This document shows, in pieces, positions 59,349 through 64,000 of a stretch of 64,000 nt of DNA; the stretch's first letter is position 1; every line of letters begins with the position of its first letter. A model generated the notes under the pieces. It made no database searches. It was not told the origin of the DNA and saw only the letters and a program-made list of their open reading frames with translations. The translations under genes were made by a program, and so were the position numbers. Source of the stretch: Thermohahella caldifontis (GTDB taxonomy: Bacteria > Pseudomonadota > Gammaproteobacteria > Pseudomonadales > Oleiphilaceae); assembly GCF_041153465.1 (NCBI RefSeq), contig NZ_CP154858.1, forward strand, positions 744,001-808,000, written 5' to 3'.

Positions 59349-59828
59349 TCAGTGCAGGCGGGCGTCCGGGATACCGGCCACACCCTCGGGTGCCTCACCC
59401 TCGATCATGAGATAGCCGATTTCAGTCAGATCCTGTACCAGTTTTCTGGCCAGATCCTGACAGGTGCCCATGAACACACCAAACTGTTCATAGGTCAGGC
59501 CTGCGCCGGTCAGCAGGGAGGCGCAGGCAATCAGTCGCGGATACTGGTCATCCGTCACATCAGGGAACACCTTGATATGCGGATACATGGCATTGATCCT
59601 GACCACATCCGAAACCAATGGAATCAGTGCCGAGGGTTTGATTTCAAGCTCCGTGGTAAACAGGATGCTGTCCTCTTCCACAAACAGACGGCTCTCGACC
59701 ACGCCCGGGACACCCTGCAACTCCGACAGGTGAATACCCTGACACTGGCCGCACAGATAAACCTTGATTCCGGCTCGCTCAAGCCAACGATGGAGCACAT
59801 CACCATCAATGAGTGACACGAAGGACAT
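59349..59828 (-). CDS. YbjN-like domain protein
   Basis: A 159-residue soluble protein with the YbjN/type III chaperone-like fold as far as can be judged: DGDVLHRWLERAGIKVYLCGQCQGIHLSELQG, LFTTELEIKPSALIPLVSDVVRINAMYPHIKVF and GVFMGTCQDLARKLVQDLTEIGYL. A Cys-x2-Cys (CGQC) is present. The function of such proteins is unknown. It ends five bases after the convergent tlyA stop and is divergent from the Mpo1-like gene. Confidence 0.72.
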   Translation of the reverse strand: MSFVSLIDGDVLHRWLERAGIKVYLCGQCQGIHLSELQGVPGVVESRLFVEEDSILFTTELEIKPSALIPLVSDVVRINAMYPHIKVFPDVTDDQYPRLIACASLLTGAGLTYEQFGVFMGTCQDLARKLVQDLTEIGYLMIEGEAPEGVAGIPDARLH

Positions 59829-59948
59829 GCATTACACCCGGTTTGTTTTTTCGAAGGTCGGCCATTATACGCAAACCCGTCGTGAAGTGATACGCCCGCC
59901 CGTCCAAATTGCAGATTGTGAGGTCACGAAATTGCTGATACTCTTTGA

Positions 59949-59962
59949 TGAAACACGTTTCA
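59949..59962. promoter_or_regulatory. Palindromic site upstream of the Mpo1-like gene
   Basis: TGAAACACGTTTCA: arms TGAAAC and GTTTCA around AC. It sits just before a -10-like GATAAT (59964-59969) in the divergent region. The GAAAC-N2-GTTTC core fits the PsrA box of fatty-acid-responsive TetR regulators as I remember it; this is suggestive only. Confidence 0.4.
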
Positions 59963-60007
59963 CGATAATAAAAGCAGACTTTCAGCGTTAAGACACGAGG
60001 ATATGGC

Positions 60008-60325
60008 ATGGGCACCGGTGTTCGCACCCAGTTCAGATCGTTTGCGGAGTTCTATCCGTATTACCTCTCGGAACACCAGCATCCCGTGTGCCGGCGCCTG
60101 CATTTTGCGGGCTCGCTGATCGTGCTGGCGCTGCTGATCGCATCGTTTGTTCTCGCCAGGCCAATGCTGATCCTGTGGACTCCCGTTGCCGGTTACGGTC
60201 TGGCGTGGATCGGCCACTTTGCCTTCGAACACAACCGTCCGGCAACCTTCCGCCATCCGTTGTACAGTTTCATGGGAGACTGGGTAATGTTCAGGGACAT
60301 GCTGCTTGGAAAGATACCGCTCTGA
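60008..60325 (+). CDS. Mpo1-like (DUF962) membrane protein
   Basis: A 105-residue membrane protein of the DUF962/Mpo1 family. It opens FRSFAEFYPYYLSEHQHPVCRRLHFAGSL with the conserved HxxxxxRxxH pattern and has membrane segments LIVLALLIASFVLARPMLIL and LWTPVAGYGLAWIGHFAFEHNRPATF. YSFMGDWVMF comes near the end. Yeast Mpo1 is an iron dioxygenase that shortens 2-hydroxy fatty acids; whether bacterial short forms do so is not known. The histidines that would bind iron are visible. The adenylate cyclase gene starts two bases after the stop codon begins its final base, so the two are coupled. Confidence 0.86.
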   Translation: MGTGVRTQFRSFAEFYPYYLSEHQHPVCRRLHFAGSLIVLALLIASFVLARPMLILWTPVAGYGLAWIGHFAFEHNRPATFRHPLYSFMGDWVMFRDMLLGKIPL

Positions 60326-60326
60326 C

Positions 60327-61742
60327 ATGACTGCCGCACCCAAACCACCTCTGCCGGAAAAGACGCGCGCGCGCTCAGCATCACAGAACAAACCGGTGGC
60401 GATTCCGCCCATGCCGGATTACAACGCGCGCGTTCTAGGCTATCTGAGCAGTGCCGCCACCCTGGTTGCCGGCATCCTTGAGGGCCACTTTGACGAGAAC
60501 CTGATCTGGCTGGTACCTGCTGCCATGATCTGGCCGCATCTGATCTACTTCATTCTGCGTGCCTTCAACAAGCAGAAGAACCCCGGTGTCCGGCAGAAAC
60601 TGCTTCTGGTGGACGCCGTGCTGTGCGGCATGATTCTTGTCCTCATCGGATTCTCCCTCGGCCCCACCCTGTTCTGGTTGCTGATGCTCAATTTCAGCTT
60701 CATCAATGTGGGGGGCATGCAGAGCTGGGCCCAGGGCAATATCGCCCTGCTGGCGGGCATGACGATTGCGTCGCTCACCTACAACTTCAACATCAACCTG
60801 GACACACCCGTTTCGGTCAATGTGGTCGCCGGTCTCGGCACCATGTTCTATGTCTGCGTCACGGCCTTCTACACACACCAGCAGGCACGTGCACTGGTGC
60901 TGGCCAAAACCCAGATCCAGCAGCAGCGGGAGCAATCCATTGCCCTGTCCCACAAGCTGGCCAAATATCTGTCACCACAGGTCTGGCAGTCCATCTTTAC
61001 CGGCGAAAGGGATGTCCGGCTGGAAACCCAGCGCAAGAAACTTGCGGTGTTCTTCTCCGACATCAAGGGCTTTACCGATCTGAGCGAGGAAATCGAACCG
61101 GAAAGCCTCACCGAACTGCTGAACCATTACTTCAACGAAATGAGCCAGATCGCGCTCAAGTATGGTGGCACCATCGACAAGTTTGTCGGTGACAGCATCA
61201 TGATCTTCTTTGGCGACCCCACCAGCCGCGGCGCCAAGGAAGACACGCTGGCGTGCGTGGCCATGGCCATCGAAATGCGCAAGCACATGAAGATCCTGCG
61301 CCAGAAATGGCGGAGCCAGGGTGTCAGAACACCACTGGAAATCCGCATGGGCATCAACACGGGTTATGTGACGGTGGGCAACTTCGGCGCGGAAAACCGG
61401 ATGGATTACACCATCATCGGCAAGGAAGTGAACCTGGCCAGCCGCCTGGAATCCATGGCCGAGCCGGGTGAAATCCTGGTCAGTTATGAAACCTTCGCCC
61501 TGATCAAGGACACCATCATGTGCCGGGACAAAGGTCAGATCACGGTCAAGGGCTTCTCCAAGCCGATTCCGATCTACTCGGTGATCGACTTCCGCCGGGA
61601 TATCGGCGACAACAAGAGCTTCATCGAACACGAAACGGAAGGTTTCGCCATGTATCTGGATACTGGCAAGATTTCGGACACCGCACGGGAGCGCATTCTG
61701 AAGGCCCTGGAAAGCGCGGCGGAGAAACTTCGCAACGGCTGA
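60327..61742 (+). CDS. cyaB: Class III adenylate cyclase with MASE2 membrane sensor (CyaB-like)
   Basis: A 471-residue cyclase. The N-terminal half is a MASE2 domain with about six membrane segments (YLSSAATLVAGILEGHF, LLLVDAVLCGMILVLIGFSLGPTLFWLLML, GNIALLAGMTIAS). The C-terminal half is the CHD catalytic domain. Metal-binding aspartates lie in FFSDIKGFTDLSEE and DKFVGDSIMIFFGDP, Lys of TIDKFVGD fits adenine recognition, and MDYTIIGKEVNLASRLE holds the transition-state Asn and Arg. This is the arrangement of Pseudomonas aeruginosa CyaB, the source of cAMP for Vfr. It starts one base after the Mpo1-like gene; the ATG at 60327 is used rather than one inside that gene. Confidence 0.92.
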   Translation: MTAAPKPPLPEKTRARSASQNKPVAIPPMPDYNARVLGYLSSAATLVAGILEGHFDENLIWLVPAAMIWPHLIYFILRAFNKQKNPGVRQKLLLVDAVLCGMILVLIGFSLGPTLFWLLMLNFSFINVGGMQSWAQGNIALLAGMTIASLTYNFNINLDTPVSVNVVAGLGTMFYVCVTAFYTHQQARALVLAKTQIQQQREQSIALSHKLAKYLSPQVWQSIFTGERDVRLETQRKKLAVFFSDIKGFTDLSEEIEPESLTELLNHYFNEMSQIALKYGGTIDKFVGDSIMIFFGDPTSRGAKEDTLACVAMAIEMRKHMKILRQKWRSQGVRTPLEIRMGINTGYVTVGNFGAENRMDYTIIGKEVNLASRLESMAEPGEILVSYETFALIKDTIMCRDKGQITVKGFSKPIPIYSVIDFRRDIGDNKSFIEHETEGFAMYLDTGKISDTARERILKALESAAEKLRNG

Positions 61743-61801
61743 GCAGTCTTTCCATGATCAGCCCGCCACCGATCGGACGGGCTCATGCCTTCCGCCGTCG
61801 G

Positions 61802-62641
61802 CTACTGGCGGTTCAGCCTGCCCCACCGCGCCGCCAGCTCCAGCAGATCCGGGCTGCTGGCCCGCACAGGATTGATATCCAGCCCGCCCCGCCGCGTATA
61901 CCGGGCCATGACGAGCAACGCCTCCGGCTCATACACCTCAAGCAGATCCACGTACATGGATTCAATGCAATGCTCGTGAAACCCCTGGTGCGTGCGATAG
62001 GAGACAATGTATCTGAGCAGGCTTTCCGGATCCGGGCTGGCACCCTCCATGTGGATCAGTACCGAACCCCAGTCCGGCTGACCGGTGACCGGGCAGTTGG
62101 ATCGCAGCAGGTGGGATACCCAGGTTCCGCGCTGTACTGCCCCGTCGGAGGCTTTCTCAAGCAGCGACCGGTCAGGCGTGTAGCAATCGATGGCAATATC
62201 CAGCTCATCCAGCAAATGGATATCCGGGAGCGGACCGGCTTCATCCCCGGCCGCCAGAGGTGCAACCGGAAACATCTCAATTTCAACCGGCGCACCGCTG
62301 GCCTTTGAGAGATCTGCCTCCAGTGTGGCCAGCACAGCATGCCCGGACTCGAAAACAGTCTGATTGAAGCTGTTGAGGTAGAGCTTGAATGACTTGGACT
62401 CGATCAATGCCGGGCTGCCGGCATCAAAACGAAAACGCGCCAGACGTACTTCCGGCTTGCCCCGGGCGTTGAGCCAGGAGAGTTCAAACCCCCACCATTC
62501 ATCATACCCGAACCAGTCGGGCACTTGGGTCAGCCGGGCCCGGGACAGGCTTCGGGGCACCGGACAGAGCAAATCCGGCGCGTACTGGTCCACATAGGGC
62601 GTATCCTGCCCCAGCCGTGTCAGTTTTCTGAGTTCATCCAT
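61802..62641 (-). CDS. queF: NADPH-dependent 7-cyano-7-deazaguanine reductase
   Basis: A 279-residue QueF of the long, two-fold (YqcD) subclass, which reduces preQ0 to preQ1 in queuosine synthesis. The QueF motif ESKSFKLYLNSFNQT binds NADPH, and the catalytic Cys is in RSNCPVTGQPDWGSVLIHME. HQGFHEHCIESMYVDL and YTRRGGLDINPVR complete the second half. The start at 62641 shares one base with the stop of the ABC-2 permease (TAATG), so it is coupled to the exporter operon although the functions are unrelated. Confidence 0.95.
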   Translation of the reverse strand: MDELRKLTRLGQDTPYVDQYAPDLLCPVPRSLSRARLTQVPDWFGYDEWWGFELSWLNARGKPEVRLARFRFDAGSPALIESKSFKLYLNSFNQTVFESGHAVLATLEADLSKASGAPVEIEMFPVAPLAAGDEAGPLPDIHLLDELDIAIDCYTPDRSLLEKASDGAVQRGTWVSHLLRSNCPVTGQPDWGSVLIHMEGASPDPESLLRYIVSYRTHQGFHEHCIESMYVDLLEVYEPEALLVMARYTRRGGLDINPVRASSPDLLELAARWGRLNRQ

Positions 62642-63414
62642 TATTTACGAATCCCCACTCCCCGGTTCAGCAACCACAGCGAGTAGCTGAACAACACCAC
62701 AATGAAAAACAGGATCATCACATAAGCGACCCGGATATCAATGTCACTGACGCCAAGCAACCCATAGCGAAAGGCATTGATCATGTACAGTATGGGGTTG
62801 GCCTTCGAAATGGCCTGCCAGAACGCCGGCAGCATCGAAATGGAATAGAACACCCCGCCCAGATAGGTCAGCGGCGTCAGGACAAAGGTCGGCACAATGG
62901 AAATGTCGTCAAATTTGGTCGCAAACACCGCATTGATGAAGCCTCCCAGGGAAAACAGTATTGCCGTAAGCAACACCACACTGATCACCACGCCCAGATG
63001 ATGCACTTCCAGATCCGTGAAGAAGAGGGACAGCAGTGTGACAATCAGTCCCACGCACAGGCCTCTGGCCACCCCTCCGGCCACATACCCGGTCAGCACC
63101 ACCCAGTTCGGCATGGGAGACACCAGAATCTCCTCGATGCTGTGCTGGAATTTCATGCTGAAGAAGCTCGACACTACATTGGCGTAGGCGTTGGTGATCA
63201 CCGCCATCATGATCAGGCCCGGCACAATGAAGTCCATGTAATCCAGCCCTTCCATCTTGCCGATGCGCGGGCCGATGAGATTGCCGAAGATGACAAAATA
63301 CAGCGTGATCGTAATGGCCGGCGGCAACAGCGTTTGTGGCCAGATACGGGTAAACCGGCGTACTTCCTTGATCACGATGGTAATGAATGCCACCCAGATT
63401 TCTGCCGCGGTCAT
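62641..63414 (-). CDS. yadH: ABC-2 type exporter permease (YadH-like)
   Basis: A 257-residue ABC-2 permease with six membrane segments: PQTLLPPAITITLYFVIFGNLIG, MDFIVPGLIMMAVITNAYANVVSSF, ILVSPMPNWVVLTGYVAGGVARG, GVVISVVLLTAILFSLGGF, FVLTPLTYLGGVFYSISMLP and VAYVMILFFIVVLFSYSLWLL. The pattern matches E. coli YadH, whose substrate is unknown. The start is the ATG at 63414, overlapping the ATPase stop by four bases; a longer frame running back into the ATPase gene is rejected. Confidence 0.92.
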   Translation of the reverse strand: MTAAEIWVAFITIVIKEVRRFTRIWPQTLLPPAITITLYFVIFGNLIGPRIGKMEGLDYMDFIVPGLIMMAVITNAYANVVSSFFSMKFQHSIEEILVSPMPNWVVLTGYVAGGVARGLCVGLIVTLLSLFFTDLEVHHLGVVISVVLLTAILFSLGGFINAVFATKFDDISIVPTFVLTPLTYLGGVFYSISMLPAFWQAISKANPILYMINAFRYGLLGVSDIDIRVAYVMILFFIVVLFSYSLWLLNRGVGIRK

Positions 63415-64000
63415 GCGCCCTCCTCCTTGTTCTGCATGACCAGATCCAGGAACAGTTCCTCGAGCCGGTTGGCTTTCGTCCGCATGCTGTACACCTTCAC
63501 GTTCAGGGCATTGAGCCGTTCGAACAGCGTATTGAGCGTCACGTCGCGCTCCAGGGTGACTTCCATCAGACCGTCCTCGTTGATACGACATGGAATATCC
63601 CCGAGATCCAGCGCCACGTCAGGCTTGCGCCCGAGATCCAGAACATAGCTCTCGCGCTTGAGCTTGCGCAGCAGTTCCACCTTGGAGGTGTTTTCAAGAA
63701 TGCGTCCACGGTCGATGATGGCGATATTGCGGCACAGCGCTTCCGCTTCCTCCAGATAGTGAGTCGTCAGAATGATGGTCTTGCCTTCCCGGTTGATCTG
63801 CTGGAGAAAGGTCCACAGGGAGCGACGCAGCTCGATGTCCACGCCAGCCGTCGGTTCATCCAGTATCAGCAGTCCGGGCTCGTGCACCAGTGCCCTGGCG
63901 ATCATCAGGCGGCGCTTCATTCCACCCGAAAGCATCCGGGCCTGCTCGTTGCGCTTGTCCCAGAGCCCCAGCTCGCGCAGATACCGTTCTGCATTTTCCC
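63411..64000 (-). CDS. yadG: ABC exporter ATP-binding protein (YadG-like), 5' end outside window
   Basis: The C-terminal part, at least 196 residues, of an ABC ATPase; the reading frame is open to the window edge. Visible are ERYLRELGLWDKRNEQARML, the ABC signature LSGGMKRRLMIARAL, Walker B LLILDEPTAGVD and the switch His in TIILTTHYLEEAEAL. The C-terminal domain is IDRGRILENTSKVELL. The Walker A part lies beyond base 64000. With yadH it forms an ABC-2 exporter. Confidence 0.93.
   Translation of the reverse strand, partial: ENAERYLRELGLWDKRNEQARMLSGGMKRRLMIARALVHEPGLLILDEPTAGVDIELRRSLWTFLQQINREGKTIILTTHYLEEAEALCRNIAIIDRGRILENTSKVELLRKLKRESYVLDLGRKPDVALDLGDIPCRINEDGLMEVTLERDVTLNTLFERLNALNVKVYSMRTKANRLEELFLDLVMQNKEEGA

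Overview
The window reads as a gene-dense chromosomal segment of a gammaproteobacterium. The marine, hydrocarbon-associated type (Marinobacter/Alcanivorax-like) is my inference, from fxsA-groES-groEL, a gspN-gspC-gspD cluster, dnaX-ybaB-recR next to 4.5S RNA, rnd-ycgL-ycgN, a MASE2-type CyaB cyclase, QueF of the long YqcD type and a bacterial alkyl-DHAP-synthase-like operon. I did not identify the species.

Layout. 1-7.6 kb: the 3' end of purK, sodB, a membrane GGDEF-EAL protein, lemA, then gspN-gspC-gspD on the minus strand. 7.6-13.6 kb: groEL, groES with a clear sigma-32 promoter, fxsA, an SDR reductase, an alkyltransferase-like protein, an AmpG-type transporter and yajQ. 13.7-24.3 kb: a response regulator with a degenerate GGDEF domain, a minus-strand operon of AGPS-like FAD enzyme, glpD and an FGGY kinase with a divergent AraC regulator, a CaiB/BaiF CoA transferase with a second divergent AraC regulator, and a GAF-GGDEF protein.

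24.4-28.7 kb is an insertion-sequence hot spot. Two identical tandem copies of one IS and one copy of a related but different IS are separated and flanked by four copies of the same 16-17 bp direct repeat. The array ends directly at the -35 box of the initiator tRNA-fMet gene. 28.9-30.8 kb: yjdM, a small membrane protein and a hydroxypyruvate-isomerase-like gene.

30.9-45.7 kb is a complete nucleoside uptake and catabolism locus. It holds a SorC regulator, deoC, a two-domain aldehyde dehydrogenase, a BMP-type ABC nucleoside importer (four genes), cdd, pnp, deoA and deoB on the plus strand, with the convergent upp-uraA pair behind it. Imported nucleosides would be deaminated and phosphorolysed. 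Pentose phosphates would be isomerised by DeoB and split by DeoC, acetaldehyde oxidised by the dehydrogenase, and uracil salvaged by Upp. An IS4-family element with perfect 19 bp inverted repeats and a 10 bp target duplication has landed just upstream of upp.

47.3-64 kb: a lone nucleotide-sugar dehydrogenase, cysK, a YafJ-type amidotransferase, a large von Willebrand A membrane protein, ycgN-ycgL-rnd-recR-ybaB-dnaX, the 4.5S RNA gene, tlyA, a YbjN-like protein, an Mpo1-like protein, a class III adenylate cyclase, queF and an ABC-2 exporter cut by the window end.

A cross-cutting observation: five otherwise well-preserved genes (GGDEF-EAL, gspC, glpD, deoB, uraA) are each broken by exactly one missing base inside a C/G run. 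Restoring that base gives a full-length family member every time. This looks much more like homopolymer under-calling in the sequence than real gene decay.
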